Shown: positions 27,684-36,700, numbered from the stretch's first letter. The stretch: DNA of 64,000 nt from Candidatus Didemnitutus sp. (GCA_017991595.1 JAGOQJ010000007.1:78023-142022); one strand, 5' to 3'. The notes: generated by a model not told the origin, from the sequence alone. Program-made: numbers and translations.

Positions 27684-27722
27684 ACCGGCACAGCACAGTT
27701 CCCGGGCCGGAACTGTGCCGGT
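27684..27722. promoter_or_regulatory. Long inverted repeat between purL and purF
   Basis: The segment reads ACCGGCACAGCACAGTTCC, a short CGGGCC centre, then GGAACTGTGCCGGT. The right arm pairs with 14 bases of the left arm once a duplicated CACAG is looped out. It lies between the divergent purL and purF starts, about 50 bases from purL and 100 from purF. It could be a shared operator or a transcript hairpin; it has no T-run and is not a terminator. Confidence 0.5.
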
Positions 27723-27819
27723 CGCGGGCCGATGACACGGCTTTTGCGGGGCGAGGCGGCGGCGGCTGGAGAAAGCCGTTGACCAATCCGCGCGGGGTCC
27801 AAACCTAGATTTTCCCTGC

Positions 27820-29733
27820 ATGAGCGAATTTCTCTCCCACGAATGCGGCATCGCGTTGGTCCGGCTGAAGCGGCCGCTCGCGTATTATCAGGAGAAGTAT
27901 GGGACGCCGCTGTGGGGTCTTTATCAGCTGTTCCTGCTGATGGAGAAGCAGCACAACCGCGGGCAGGACGGCGCAGGTATCGCCTGCATCAAATTCGACA
28001 TGCCGGCGGGCGAGCCCTACATGTTCCGCGAGCGCACGACCGAGTCGAACCCGCTGGACAAGATCTTCCAGCCGATGATCGCCCGCTTCACCCAACTCGT
28101 CGGCGAAGGCACGGTGCATCCGGAGTTTCCCGACACGGTGAAGAAGCACTTCGATTTCTGCGGTGAACTTTATCTGGGGCACCTGCGCTACGGCACTTCC
28201 GGCGGCTACAACCTCAGCGCGTGCCACCCGTATTTCCGCCGCAGCTCGTGGCCGACCCGCAATCTGGTGCTGGCGGGTAACTTCAACATGACCAACACGG
28301 CTGAGCTGAACGCCGTGCTCACGGCCACGGGCCAGCACCCGATCTTCGCGACCGACACGCAGGCGCTGCTCGAGATGCTCGGCCACGGCCTCGACAAGCA
28401 TCACGAGGACCTTTACCGCGGATTCAAAGCCCAGGGCCTGCCCGGCACCGAGATCACGCACCGCATCAACGAGGGCATGGACCCCGCCTACGTGCTGCGC
28501 GAAGTCGCGGCGGACTGGGACGGCGGCTACACGCTGATCGGCGCGCTCGGCAACGGCGACGCCTTCGTCACGCGTGATCCCTCGGGCATCCGGCCCTGCC
28601 ACTGGTTCGAGAACGACGAGGTGGTGGCTTTTGCCTCCGAGCGCGCCCCGCTTTGCACGGTGTTCCAGCGCACACCCGACCAGGTGCAGGAGCTCGAGCC
28701 CGGCCACGTCGTCGTGGTGAAGAAGAACGGCACCGTGCGCGTCGAGCGCGTGAAGGAGCCGCTGCCGCGTTCGCAGTGCACGTTCGAGCGCATCTATTTC
28801 TCGCGCGGCAACGACGCCGACATCTACCGCGAGCGCAAGGCGCTCGGCGCGCAACTCGCCGAGCCCATCCTGCGCGCCATCGGGCGCGACCTCGAGCACA
28901 GCATCTTCAGCTTCATCCCCAATACCGCGGAGGTTGCCTATCTCGGCCTGATGAGCGAGCTGCGCTACCGTCGCCGCGCCGAGGTGAAACAGGCACTGCT
29001 CGACGCCGCCAAGGCGGGCGAGCTTACCGACGCGCTCGTGGACGAGCTCATTCTCATCAACTGGCCGCGCGGCGAGAAAATCATCAGCAAGGACGCCAAG
29101 CTCCGCACCTTCATCGGCCAGGAGAAATGGCGCAACACGCTCGCCTCGCACGTCTATGACGTCACCTACGGCATCGTGACGCCGAAGGACAACCTTGTGT
29201 GCGTCGATGACTCCATCGTGCGCGGCACCACCCTGCGTCGCTCGATCCTGCGCATCCTCGGCCGGCTCAACCCGAAGAAGATCGTCATCGCCTCGACCGC
29301 GCCGCAGATCCGCTATCCGGATTGCTACGGCATCGACATGTCCGAGCTCGGTAAATTCATCGCCTTCGAGGCCGCCGTTTCCCTGCTGAAGGAGCGCGGC
29401 CAGGGTTCGGTGTTGGAAGAAGTTTACCAAGCCTGCCGCGGCTACGTGGACAACCATTCGCGGGAGCCCGTGAATCATGTGCGCCGCATCTACGAGCCGT
29501 TCACGGCGGAGGAAGTCTCGCGGCGTATCACGGAGCTCGTGACTCCGCGCAATGCCGATTGGCAAGGCGAGGTGGAGATCATCTTTCAGTCGCTCGAGAG
29601 CCTGCACCGCGCGCTGCCGAACCACACCGGCGACTGGTATTTCAGCGGCAAGTATCCCACGCCCGGCGGCTATCGCGTGGTGAACCAGGCCTTCGTAAAT
29701 TATTTCCACAAGTCCGAGGGCCGGGCTTACTGA
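27820..29733 (+). CDS. purF: Amidophosphoribosyltransferase
   Basis: A 637-residue enzyme that converts PRPP and glutamine to phosphoribosylamine, the first step of purine synthesis. The N-terminal glutaminase begins after an eight-residue leader at Cys9 (HECGIALVRL); in this family the leader is removed to free the catalytic cysteine. Glutaminase features include YLGHLRYGTSG and NFNMTN. The C-terminal phosphoribosyltransferase domain has the PRPP loop LVCVDDSIVRGTTLRRS. It is longer than the roughly 500-residue Bacillus and Escherichia enzymes, with extra C-terminal sequence (RALPNHTGDWYFSGKYPTPG). A TTGACC box at 27779 may be part of its promoter. purM follows. Confidence 0.93.
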   Translation: MSEFLSHECGIALVRLKRPLAYYQEKYGTPLWGLYQLFLLMEKQHNRGQDGAGIACIKFDMPAGEPYMFRERTTESNPLDKIFQPMIARFTQLVGEGTVHPEFPDTVKKHFDFCGELYLGHLRYGTSGGYNLSACHPYFRRSSWPTRNLVLAGNFNMTNTAELNAVLTATGQHPIFATDTQALLEMLGHGLDKHHEDLYRGFKAQGLPGTEITHRINEGMDPAYVLREVAADWDGGYTLIGALGNGDAFVTRDPSGIRPCHWFENDEVVAFASERAPLCTVFQRTPDQVQELEPGHVVVVKKNGTVRVERVKEPLPRSQCTFERIYFSRGNDADIYRERKALGAQLAEPILRAIGRDLEHSIFSFIPNTAEVAYLGLMSELRYRRRAEVKQALLDAAKAGELTDALVDELILINWPRGEKIISKDAKLRTFIGQEKWRNTLASHVYDVTYGIVTPKDNLVCVDDSIVRGTTLRRSILRILGRLNPKKIVIASTAPQIRYPDCYGIDMSELGKFIAFEAAVSLLKERGQGSVLEEVYQACRGYVDNHSREPVNHVRRIYEPFTAEEVSRRITELVTPRNADWQGEVEIIFQSLESLHRALPNHTGDWYFSGKYPTPGGYRVVNQAFVNYFHKSEGRAY

Positions 29734-29807
29734 TCTTTCATCGGAGGCTACAGAGAAGCTGCGCTGCCGGGGTCTCCGTTTCTTCCGCCTCCTCCCGTTT
29801 CAATCCC

Positions 29808-30914
29808 ATGTCCCTTTCCTACGAAGCCTCCGGCGTAAACTACGACCAGCTTGATGCCTTCAAGCGCGCGTGCCAGCGGGCGGCGCGCACGACGGCGAGT
29901 GAGCTTGCGGCGCACGGTTACGCCGAGCCGGCGAGCACGCGGGGCGAGAGCGCTTACCTGATCGAGGCGGAGGATCATTTCCTCGCGCACGTGGAGGAGG
30001 GGCTCGGCACCAAGAACCTCGTGGCCGATGCGGTTTACGCGCAGACGGGGAAGAGTTTCTACCGCGAGATCGCGATCGATACCGTCGCGACCATCGTGAA
30101 CGACCTCGTCACCTGTGGTGCGCTGCCGATCTCCGTGGCGATGCACGCGGCAGTGGGCGAGTCGGCGTGGTTCGCCGACGCGGTGCGCATGCAGGCGCTG
30201 GTCGACGGATGGGCCGACGGTTGCCGGCAGGCCGGCGCGGTATGGGGCGGTGGCGAGACGCCGACGCTCCGCGGCATCGTCGAGAAGGATGCCATTGTGC
30301 TCGCCGGCTCCGCCATCGGACGGATCGCGCCCAAGTCGCTCCGCATCACAGGCGATGTGCGCGACGGTGACTCCATTGTTTTCCTCGCCAGTTCGGGTGT
30401 GCAGACGAACGGGCTTTCCCTCTGTCGGCTCATTGCCGAGCGGCTGCCGCAGGGTTACCAGACTCCGATCGGGCACGGCGATCCGCGCACTTACGGCGAG
30501 GCGTTGCTGGCGCCATCGGTCATCTATGTGGCATTCGTGCGCGAATGCCAACGGCGCGGGTTGAAGCTCAACTACGTCGCGCACGTGACTGGCCACGGGT
30601 GGCGCAAACTGATGCGGCTCGACGAGCCGTTCGTCTACGAGATCACCGCGCCGCGCGCGCCGTTGCCGTTGTTCAAGTTTCTCCAGCAGGCGGGTCCGAT
30701 TACCGAGCGGGAAATGTATGCCACCTTCAATCAGGGCGTGGGCTTCGCGGCCTACGTGGATCCTGCGCTGGTTCCCGCGGTGCTCGAGGCGGCTCGGGCC
30801 AGCGGCTATGAGGCGTGGGCGGCCGGGCGTGTGCGCAAGGAAGGCGATCGGAAGGCTGTCGTGGTGCCCTCGCTCGGCCTCGAATTCGACGCCAGCACGC
30901 TGCAGGTGCGTTGA
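29808..30914 (+). CDS. purM: Phosphoribosylformylglycinamidine cyclo-ligase (AIR synthase)
   Basis: A 368-residue PurM-family enzyme, the fifth step of purine synthesis, acting on the PurL product. Typical segments: HVEEGLGTKNLVADAV, YREIAIDTVATIVNDLVTCG, WGGGETPTLRGIV and VTGHGWRKLMRLDEPFVYEI. The last of these differs a little from the GGG-rich motif of Escherichia PurM, so this is a divergent branch. The ATG at 29808 is the first with family-like sequence after it. It lies 74 bases after purF on the same strand, giving a purF-purM operon opposite purL. Confidence 0.88.
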   Translation: MSLSYEASGVNYDQLDAFKRACQRAARTTASELAAHGYAEPASTRGESAYLIEAEDHFLAHVEEGLGTKNLVADAVYAQTGKSFYREIAIDTVATIVNDLVTCGALPISVAMHAAVGESAWFADAVRMQALVDGWADGCRQAGAVWGGGETPTLRGIVEKDAIVLAGSAIGRIAPKSLRITGDVRDGDSIVFLASSGVQTNGLSLCRLIAERLPQGYQTPIGHGDPRTYGEALLAPSVIYVAFVRECQRRGLKLNYVAHVTGHGWRKLMRLDEPFVYEITAPRAPLPLFKFLQQAGPITEREMYATFNQGVGFAAYVDPALVPAVLEAARASGYEAWAAGRVRKEGDRKAVVVPSLGLEFDASTLQVR

Positions 30915-31126
30915 GGAGGCTGCGCGCACAAGCGTGCACGTGCGGTTGGCGCAAGCCCTCATTGAGGGCGCAAGGGAACAGATGCGGTGACTCGTGACGG
31001 CAGGGGGCGCGGCATTGCCGACGTGTCGTTTGTTCGCGCTGCGGTCCAATTTCGCCGCAGGGGCGGCGCAGCGATTCACTTTCCAAGGGGCGAAGCGTGC
31101 CGCGCCGCACGCTTTCCATCGGGCGC

Positions 31127-31155
31127 AAAAAAACGCCGGGCGGTGAGGCCCGGCG
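31127..31155 (-). terminator. Rho-independent terminator of the FecR-domain gene
   Basis: On the minus strand CGCCGGGC, a six-base loop and GCCCGGCG form a perfect eight-base-pair stem (31134-31155), followed by a run of seven T (complement of 31127-31133). It lies 28 bases beyond the stop of the FecR-domain gene. There is no T-run for the plus strand, so it does not terminate purM. Confidence 0.9.
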
Positions 31156-31182
31156 TGGGAAAGAGTTCAGTTCGGCAGTGAA

Positions 31183-32076
31183 TCAGGTCGGGCTGATGAC
31201 GTCCGTGTTCGGCTGATTCGTCTGTTGGTTCTGCTGCTGCTGGTTCTGTTGATTCTGCTGCTGCTGCTGCTGGTTTTGCTGCTGTTGCTGCTGCTGATTG
31301 GATTGCTCGGTCTGGGTGATCGTGACCGTTGCGGTAGCTTCAACCGCGGTGGTGACAGCGCTGGTGATCGCGGCAGCGGCGGTGGCCGAGATCGTGCTCG
31401 GCGTGCTCACCGCAATGTTGGTGATAGCGCCCGACGTCGGATCGACCGTGACGGTGGCGGTGACTTCGGTGCCCGCGGGGACGGCGGCTTCGCCCGTGCC
31501 GCTGGTCACTTGGACCGTGCCGCTGGCGGTGAAGTTCACCAAGCCTTCGGAGGTCGCGAGGCTGAAGCTGGCTTTGCCCTGGGCGTCGAAGCGGAGGACG
31601 ATGCGGAAGGTCGTGCCACGGATGCCGGCGGCGCCGACCGGGGTCTGCACATCGTAAACGGAGGCGGCGTTGAGCTTCTTCACGTTGCCGACCATTTCGC
31701 CGTAGGCGAGGTTAAGGCGGGTCTTGGAAACGGAGGGCTCGCCGCTCAGCTTGGCGACGTTGATGTCACCGGCGAGCGGGTCCATTTTGAATTCTTCAAT
31801 GGCGAGTCGGCTGTTCTCCGCGAGGGAGATGCTGGAGCCGTTGGCGAACACGAGCACCACGGTGGCGCTGCCGCGGGTGATGACGGTGTCAGTCTCCGTC
31901 AGGAGCTGGCCATCCTTGATGGAGGCGGTGGTGCCGTCCTTGGACAGCTTCAAGACTTCGCCCGTCACGCGAGCGGCCTTGACCGCGCCGGCTTGGGTTT
32001 GAGCCGAGGCCGACAAGGCGACGGCGAATGCGGCAAAAGCGCAGAAGAGGAATCGGAACAGGTTGAGTCGATACAT
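31183..32076 (-). CDS. Exported FecR-domain protein with Q/N-rich tail
   Basis: A 297-residue protein. MYRLNLFRFLFCAFAAFAVALSASAQ is a clear signal peptide, which is why I start at the ATG at 32076 and not the one 17 codons upstream. Residues 35-170 form a FecR-type beta domain (TVITRGSATVVLVFANGSSISL, TPVGAAGIRGTTFRIVL). A threonine- and alanine-rich stretch follows, and the last 45 residues are nearly all Gln and Asn. This is not an anti-sigma factor of the classical type because it lacks a cytoplasmic N-domain and membrane anchor. A periplasmic or surface role is likely; the function is unknown. Confidence 0.8.
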   Translation of the reverse strand: MYRLNLFRFLFCAFAAFAVALSASAQTQAGAVKAARVTGEVLKLSKDGTTASIKDGQLLTETDTVITRGSATVVLVFANGSSISLAENSRLAIEEFKMDPLAGDINVAKLSGEPSVSKTRLNLAYGEMVGNVKKLNAASVYDVQTPVGAAGIRGTTFRIVLRFDAQGKASFSLATSEGLVNFTASGTVQVTSGTGEAAVPAGTEVTATVTVDPTSGAITNIAVSTPSTISATAAAAITSAVTTAVEATATVTITQTEQSNQQQQQQQNQQQQQQNQQNQQQQNQQTNQPNTDVISPT

Positions 32077-32567
32077 GGGTGGGCTTAGGTTCGTCGGTAA
32101 GTTGGCGGGTGTTTGGGTCGGAGCCAAGCCAACAATTGCAAATAAAGTGCGCGCACAAAAACGGGATCTGAAGTGCCAGCATGGTCGGGGGAGCGGCCCA
32201 GCTCATGCAATCTGCCAGAGGCGTGCGGCTTGCGCGTGTAGGATGTGGATTTGCTTTCGAGGCGCCTCGAGCACGCCCGGGCGTGTAAACTCAACGCTGA
32301 GGGTTTCTCAGTCATAGGTGAGTCAAGGTGGCCGATTTTGCGGCAGCTAGGTCCGTTCGACGCGGGCCATTGGACGCTACCGCGTTGGCGTGACCGGATC
32401 ATCGGAAGGCTCTCGAGGGGCCGACACGGCACATCGCTGCCGGCGAAACGGTCTTGGTATGGTCATGTCGGAGCCGGCCTGTGCATCTTGTCCCGTTGAG
32501 CGCGGGGCGAGCACGAGGTGAGGTTTTGCTTCGCCTCGGTGCGAGCGAGACGCCTCTCATCTTGGCC
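32077..32567. other. Intergenic region between FecR-domain and DUF1294 genes
   Basis: About 490 bases between divergent genes with no convincing coding sequence. An AT-richer stretch at 32125-32160 lies about 60-80 bases before the FecR-domain start and probably holds its promoter, but no clean -35/-10 pair can be named. A small hairpin (CTGAG-GGTTT-CTCAG) lies near 32298-32312. No tRNA or obvious RNA gene was seen. Confidence 0.5.
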
Positions 32568-32975
32568 ATGACCGAAAAAACACCGCCGGAGCGACGCTGG
32601 GATTGGGTGATTGTTTTGCTCGCGCTCTTGGTTTTGCCGGGAGTGGCGGGGGCGCGGGCGTTCGGTGGATACTGGGAATGGGCGTTCATTGCGGCGGCGG
32701 CGCTTTCGGTGTTCACCGCGCTTGTCTATGCGGCGGACAAAGGCCGAGCCAAGCAGGGCGATTGGCGGATCGGCGAGGGCACGCTGCATCTGCTCTCGTT
32801 GCTGGGCGGCTGGCCCGGGGCTTATGCAGCGCAGCATTTGTTCCGGCACAAGACGGCCAAGGTTTCTTTCCAAGCGGTGTTCTGGGCGACTGTGCTGCTG
32901 CACCAAGCGCTGGCGTTGGACTATCTGCTCGGGTGGCGCATCGCGCGGGCGGGCTTGACGGCGCTGGGGCTGTGA
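32568..32975 (+). CDS. DUF1294 membrane protein
   Basis: A 135-residue protein with about four short hydrophobic segments. The DUF1294 signature is clear: AADKGRAKQGDWRIGEGTLH, LLSLLGGWPGAYAAQHLFRHKT and KVSFQAVFWATVLLHQAL. In other bacteria this domain often follows a cold-shock domain; here it stands alone. The function is unknown. The ATG at 32568 gives MTEKTPPERRWDWV directly before the first helix. It is followed 44 bases later by the Gre-type gene. Confidence 0.8.
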   Translation: MTEKTPPERRWDWVIVLLALLVLPGVAGARAFGGYWEWAFIAAAALSVFTALVYAADKGRAKQGDWRIGEGTLHLLSLLGGWPGAYAAQHLFRHKTAKVSFQAVFWATVLLHQALALDYLLGWRIARAGLTALGL

Positions 32976-33019
32976 CCGCGGTGGCTTGCGCGGCACGGCA
33001 CCACGGATAAGCTCGCGCC

Positions 33020-33541
33020 ATGAGCCGGGCCTTTACACGGGAAGAAGATGCGCGGGACGTCGCGCTGCCGCGTCCGGTGTCGGTTTTGCCGCCGGGGGCG
33101 CGCAACTACCTCACGGTCTCCGGCGCGGCACGATTGCGCGAGGAGATGCTGCGGTTGTCCGATCAGGAGCGTCCGCGCCTCATCGCCGCATCAGCGGAGG
33201 AGGGCGGGCGGGGCGCAGACGCCAAGGAGGAATTGCAGCGCGTGGAGCTGCGCATCGCCTACCTGCAACAGAGTCTCGCCCAAGCGGAGATCACGGCGCC
33301 GCCTCCTCCGCCGCACGACGTGGTGCGTTTCGGCGCGACGGTGGAGGTGCGAGATCGGCAGGGCGCGGTGAGCCGCTACCGGATCGTCGGGGCCGACGAA
33401 GCGGATTTTGGTCGGGATGAGGTGAACTGGACTTCTCCGATCGCGCGGGCCTTGCTGGGCGCACGGCTGGGCCAGCAGGTGCCGTTCAAGTTTCCGAGCG
33501 GTCAAACGACGCTCGAGATTACGGGCATCCGCTACGAATAA
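33020..33541 (+). CDS. GreA/GreB-type transcription elongation factor
   Basis: A 173-residue Gre-family protein. It starts MSRAFTREEDARD and continues PRPVSVLPPGARNYLTVSGA, the form usual for GreB-like factors with an N-terminal extension. The coiled-coil part (ADAKEELQRVELRIAYLQQSL) is followed by the C-terminal FKBP-like domain (VVRFGATVEVRDRQ, YRIVGADEADF, WTSPIARALLGARLGQQVPF). Gre factors insert the coiled coil into RNA polymerase to rescue backtracked complexes. The acidic tip, usually D-x-x-E-N, is here reduced to ADAKEE, so cleavage activity may differ from GreB. Confidence 0.82.
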   Translation: MSRAFTREEDARDVALPRPVSVLPPGARNYLTVSGAARLREEMLRLSDQERPRLIAASAEEGGRGADAKEELQRVELRIAYLQQSLAQAEITAPPPPPHDVVRFGATVEVRDRQGAVSRYRIVGADEADFGRDEVNWTSPIARALLGARLGQQVPFKFPSGQTTLEITGIRYE

Positions 33542-33548
33542 ACCGCGC

Positions 33549-34451
33549 TCACGGCAGCCAGCCGTGGCTGCGCATCCATTCCTCGCAGCGCTGTGGCCAG
33601 TTGGAGGTGGGGCCGAGGTCCGCGCGCATGCCGAAACCGTGCGGACCTTTTTCGTAAAGGTGGAGTTCCGCCGGCACACCGGCCCGGCGGAGCGCAGCGT
33701 AGAAGGCCAGCGAGTTTTCGAGCGGCACGGAGGTGTCCTGCGCCGTGTGCACGAGAAACACCGGCGGCGTCTGTGCGGTGACTTGGCGGTCAGTGGACAA
33801 CAGGTCCAGCAACTCCGCGGAGGGTTGCGGACCGAGGAGATTCTGGACCGACCCGCGATGGGCGTGCCGGCCTGCGAGGAGGATGACGGGGTATTGCAGC
33901 ACCGCGAAATCCGGACGCGCACTCACGGCGTCGAGTGGATGGCCGGTCCGGCCCGCCGGGTGGTCGAAGAGCGTGGCGGCGCACGAAGCGAGGTGTCCGC
34001 CGGCGGAGGAACCGTAGACGCCAATGCGCGCAGGATCGACGCCGAACTCCGCGGCGCGCGCTCGCACGAGCCGCACGGCCCGCAGCACATCGCGCAAGGG
34101 CGCGGGATGGCCGTATTCCTTGAGCCGGTATTTGAGGATGAAACAGGTGATGCCCTGCGCGGTCAGCCACGCAGAAGTGGGCGTGCCTTCGACGGACACG
34201 GCCAGCCGGCCATAACCGCCGCCCGGGCAAAGGATCACCGCCGTGCCGTTCGCCTTGCCGGCCGGAGGCGCGTGGAGCGTGAGCGAGGGTTGCTGCACGT
34301 TGAACACGCGGTCGTCTTTGACGTATTCCTGTCCGCCGTCTGGTTGCGCGTCGGGCACGCCTTCGGGCCAGAGCGGGATCATGGTCGGCTCCGCGAGGGC
34401 TAGGATCGGCGAAAGCATGAGGAGTAAGGGGAGGGTAAACGTGAGGCGCAT
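33549..34451 (-). CDS. Secreted alpha/beta-hydrolase, acetyl-esterase-like
   Basis: A 300-residue protein with signal peptide MRLTFTLPLLLMLSPILALA. The fold is the BD-FAE/acetylxylan-esterase type: oxyanion region CPGGGYG, nucleophile serine in GVYGSSAGGHLA, the acid in VHTAQDTSVP and the histidine in KGPHGFGM. All three catalytic positions are present. Such enzymes remove acetyl or other acyl groups from plant polysaccharides. It starts three bases after the stop of the DUF4337 gene and converges with the Gre-type gene. Confidence 0.8.
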   Translation of the reverse strand: MRLTFTLPLLLMLSPILALAEPTMIPLWPEGVPDAQPDGGQEYVKDDRVFNVQQPSLTLHAPPAGKANGTAVILCPGGGYGRLAVSVEGTPTSAWLTAQGITCFILKYRLKEYGHPAPLRDVLRAVRLVRARAAEFGVDPARIGVYGSSAGGHLASCAATLFDHPAGRTGHPLDAVSARPDFAVLQYPVILLAGRHAHRGSVQNLLGPQPSAELLDLLSTDRQVTAQTPPVFLVHTAQDTSVPLENSLAFYAALRRAGVPAELHLYEKGPHGFGMRADLGPTSNWPQRCEEWMRSHGWLP

Positions 34452-34454
34452 GGG

Positions 34455-35375
34455 TCAGAGGAAAACGTAGACGTAGGCGGCGAAGCTCACTGCGACGAGG
34501 CCGGCGGAGGCGGCGAGCGACCAGAGCAGGCTGCGGCGGCGCGCGGCGATCGCGAAGGTCGAGACAAGCACGGCGGCCTGCGCGCCGAGCATGCCGTAGA
34601 AGAAACGCGTGCTGCGGCGCTGGTGACGTTCGGCGGTGAGGTTGGTCTGGCGGACCTGCACGTCGTAGAGACGGGCGATGGATTGGTTGAGCTTCGCCTC
34701 GGCGTCGTAGCGCATCGAGGAGTAGGAAAGCCGGAGGACGGCGAAATCGCGGCCGAGCGTTTTTTTCGCGGCGGCGGAGGCGTCGATCGCCTCGCCGAGG
34801 CGGTCGCCTTGGGTGACGATCGGATGCAGGGTCGCGTCGAAGCTGCGGGCGTGATCCTGCGCGGCGCGGAGTGCATCAGCGAGCGTGGCGGAAGCGATGG
34901 CGCGCACGGCGGTGGCGACTTCGGTGTCGGGCGCGCCGCGCTCGATGGTGTCGAGCGCGGTGCGGATTTCCGGGGCGAGCGTGGGCGAGGCGGCTTGCGG
35001 CGGGAGTTGGCCGGAGAGGAGCGTGTCGAGGGCGGCGAGCAGCGGGGTAGAGTCGGGGAGCGTGGCGGCGAAGGCGCGCAGGCGCGCGGCGTCGGGCGTG
35101 ATGTCGCCGACGGTGAGTTGTGCGGTGTCGAGCGCGCCGGCTTGGATGGCGCCGCGCAGACGCTTGGCTTGGAAGAACGCCCACTGGTCGCCGGCCTTCG
35201 ATTGCTGCTGGGCGGCGAGGGCGCGCGTGTATTGGGCGCGGGTCATCTCGCTGGTGGAGAGGCCGGCGAGAAGCGTGGCGACCACGGTCATGATGACCGG
35301 AGTCATGCCGAGAATTTTCCCCCATTTGCCTTCGGGGAGGGTGGCTTTGATGTCCGCGGGAATCTCGGCTTTCAT
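34455..35375 (-). CDS. DUF4337-like membrane protein
   Basis: A 306-residue protein with one membrane helix near the N-terminus (MTPVIMTVVATLLAGLSTSEM), an alanine-rich helical middle and two C-terminal helices (MLGAQAAVLVSTFAIAA and LWSLAASAGLVAVSFAAYVYVFL). The segment AAQQQSKAGDQWAFFQAKRLRG is the hallmark of DUF4337. The function is unknown. The ATG at 35375 begins MKAEIPADIKATLPEGKWGK; upstream sequence in the same frame is compositionally junk. The kdgK terminator lies just upstream, so it is transcribed separately from that operon. Confidence 0.75.
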   Translation of the reverse strand: MKAEIPADIKATLPEGKWGKILGMTPVIMTVVATLLAGLSTSEMTRAQYTRALAAQQQSKAGDQWAFFQAKRLRGAIQAGALDTAQLTVGDITPDAARLRAFAATLPDSTPLLAALDTLLSGQLPPQAASPTLAPEIRTALDTIERGAPDTEVATAVRAIASATLADALRAAQDHARSFDATLHPIVTQGDRLGEAIDASAAAKKTLGRDFAVLRLSYSSMRYDAEAKLNQSIARLYDVQVRQTNLTAERHQRRSTRFFYGMLGAQAAVLVSTFAIAARRRSLLWSLAASAGLVAVSFAAYVYVFL

Positions 35376-35472
35376 GGCAGAGGTTTTCGCCAGAAATGGA
35401 AAAAGGCGCGAGCTGAAAGGCTGGCAAGCCGTGCAGGCGGGCAGTGGAAATTTCCCACAGAGAGCTGGGCGG

Positions 35473-35510
35473 AAAACAAAAGCGGCGCGGGCCTGAGAGG
35501 CGCGCGCCGC
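35473..35510 (-). terminator. Terminator after kdgK
   Basis: On the minus strand GCGGCGCG pairs with CGCGCCGC around a GC-rich inner stem and loop (35482-35510), then TTTTGTTTT follows (complement of 35473-35481). A second perfect hairpin (CGCCGGTC-TGC-GACCGGCG, 35529-35547) lies between it and the kdgK stop at 35563 without a T-run. Together they mark the end of the regulator-epimerase-aldolase-kinase transcript. Confidence 0.8.
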
Positions 35511-35562
35511 GGGAAATGTTGATCGAACCGCCGGTCGCAGACCGGCGCTGCTTGGGGACGGC

Positions 35563-36660
35563 TTAGCGCACGACGCGGGCGCCGCCGCCGCCCATCGTCT
35601 TTTCGACTTCCTTGCGCGTGGCCATCGAGGTGTCGCCGGGCGTCGTCGAGGCGAGCGCACCGTGGGCCGCGCCGTATTCGACGGCTTTCTGCGGGTCGTT
35701 GAAGGTCATGAAGCCGAACTGCAGGCCCGAGGCGAAGGAGTCGCCGCCGCCGACGCGGTCGAGGATCTCGAGCTCGGGATACTTGCGGCTCTCGTAGAAC
35801 TGGCCGTCGTGCCAGAGGATCGCGGACCAGTCGTTCTTCGTCGCGGTGATGACGCGGCGGAGCGTGGTGGCGGCGACCTTGAAGTTCGGGAATTCCTTCA
35901 CGGCGGTGCCGATCATGTCCTTGAACGCGTCGAGCTCGATCTTGGAGATGTTGTGGTCGGCGCCCTTGACCTCGAAGCCGAGCGAGGCGGTGAAGTCCTC
36001 CTCGTTGCCGATCATGACGTCGACATACTTCGCGATCTCGCGGTTGACCTCCTGGGCCTTCTTGAGGCCGCCGATGGTTTTCCAGAGCGAGGGGCGGTAG
36101 TTGAGGTCGTAGGAGACGATGACGCCGTGCTTCTTCGCGGCCTTGACCGCTTCAACGGTGAGTTCGGCCGTGGAGGCGGAGAGCGCGGCGAAGATGCCGC
36201 CGGTGTGGAACCAGCGGGAGCCGAGCTTGCCGAAGATGTGATCCCAGTCGAAGTCGCCCGGCTTGAGTTGCGAGGCGGCGGTGTTGCCGCGATCGGGGCA
36301 GCCGACGGCGCCGCGGATGCCGTAGCCGCGCTCGGTGAAGTTGAGGCCGTTGCGGACGTTGCGGCCGATGCCGTCGTCCTCGCGCCACTTGATGAAGTCG
36401 GTGGCGACGCCGCCTTGCATGATGAAGTCTTCGACGAGGTGGCCGACCTCGTTGTCGACGAACGCGGTGCAGACGGCGGTTTTCAGGCCGAAGCATTTGC
36501 GCAGGCCGCGCGAGGTGTTGTATTCGCCGCCGCCTTCCCACGCGGTGAAGTGCCGCGCGGTGCGGATGCGGCCCTCGCCGGGATCGAGGCGGAGCATGAC
36601 CTCGCCGAGCGAGATCTGGTCAAAGGCGGTGCTGTTAGCGGGTTTGACGGGAAGGGACAT
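35563..36660 (-). CDS. kdgK: 2-keto-3-deoxygluconate kinase (PfkB family)
   Basis: A 365-residue ribokinase-type sugar kinase that phosphorylates 2-keto-3-deoxygluconate to KDPG. Features: ISLGEVMLRLDPG and WEGGGEYNTSRGL at the substrate end, VSYDLNYRPSLW in the middle and the catalytic motif DRVGGGDSFASGLQFG, with the base Asp in GGGDS. It lies 72 bases downstream of the KDPG aldolase gene on the same strand, so substrate and product steps are co-expressed. The alternative of a fructokinase is made unlikely by this context. Confidence 0.9.
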   Translation of the reverse strand: MSLPVKPANSTAFDQISLGEVMLRLDPGEGRIRTARHFTAWEGGGEYNTSRGLRKCFGLKTAVCTAFVDNEVGHLVEDFIMQGGVATDFIKWREDDGIGRNVRNGLNFTERGYGIRGAVGCPDRGNTAASQLKPGDFDWDHIFGKLGSRWFHTGGIFAALSASTAELTVEAVKAAKKHGVIVSYDLNYRPSLWKTIGGLKKAQEVNREIAKYVDVMIGNEEDFTASLGFEVKGADHNISKIELDAFKDMIGTAVKEFPNFKVAATTLRRVITATKNDWSAILWHDGQFYESRKYPELEILDRVGGGDSFASGLQFGFMTFNDPQKAVEYGAAHGALASTTPGDTSMATRKEVEKTMGGGGARVVR

Positions 36661-36662
36661 GG

Positions 36663-36700
36663 GGAGAGATGAAGTTGCGGGTTGAGAGATGAGAGTTGGA
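36663..36700. repeat. Short CTCTCAAC-type repeat between eda and kdgK
   Basis: On the minus strand the sequence reads TCCAACTCTCATCTCTC then AACCCGCAACTTCATCTC, a loose tandem of pyrimidine-rich seven- to eight-base units. It fills most of the gap between the two genes. It resembles low-complexity repeats often seen in intergenic DNA of this group. No function can be assigned. Confidence 0.35.

Noticed and set aside
31205..31300. CAG/CTG-rich repeat as a possible CRISPR or microsatellite element
   Set aside because: It is the coding tract of the Gln/Asn tail of the FecR-domain protein; there are no regular spacers.
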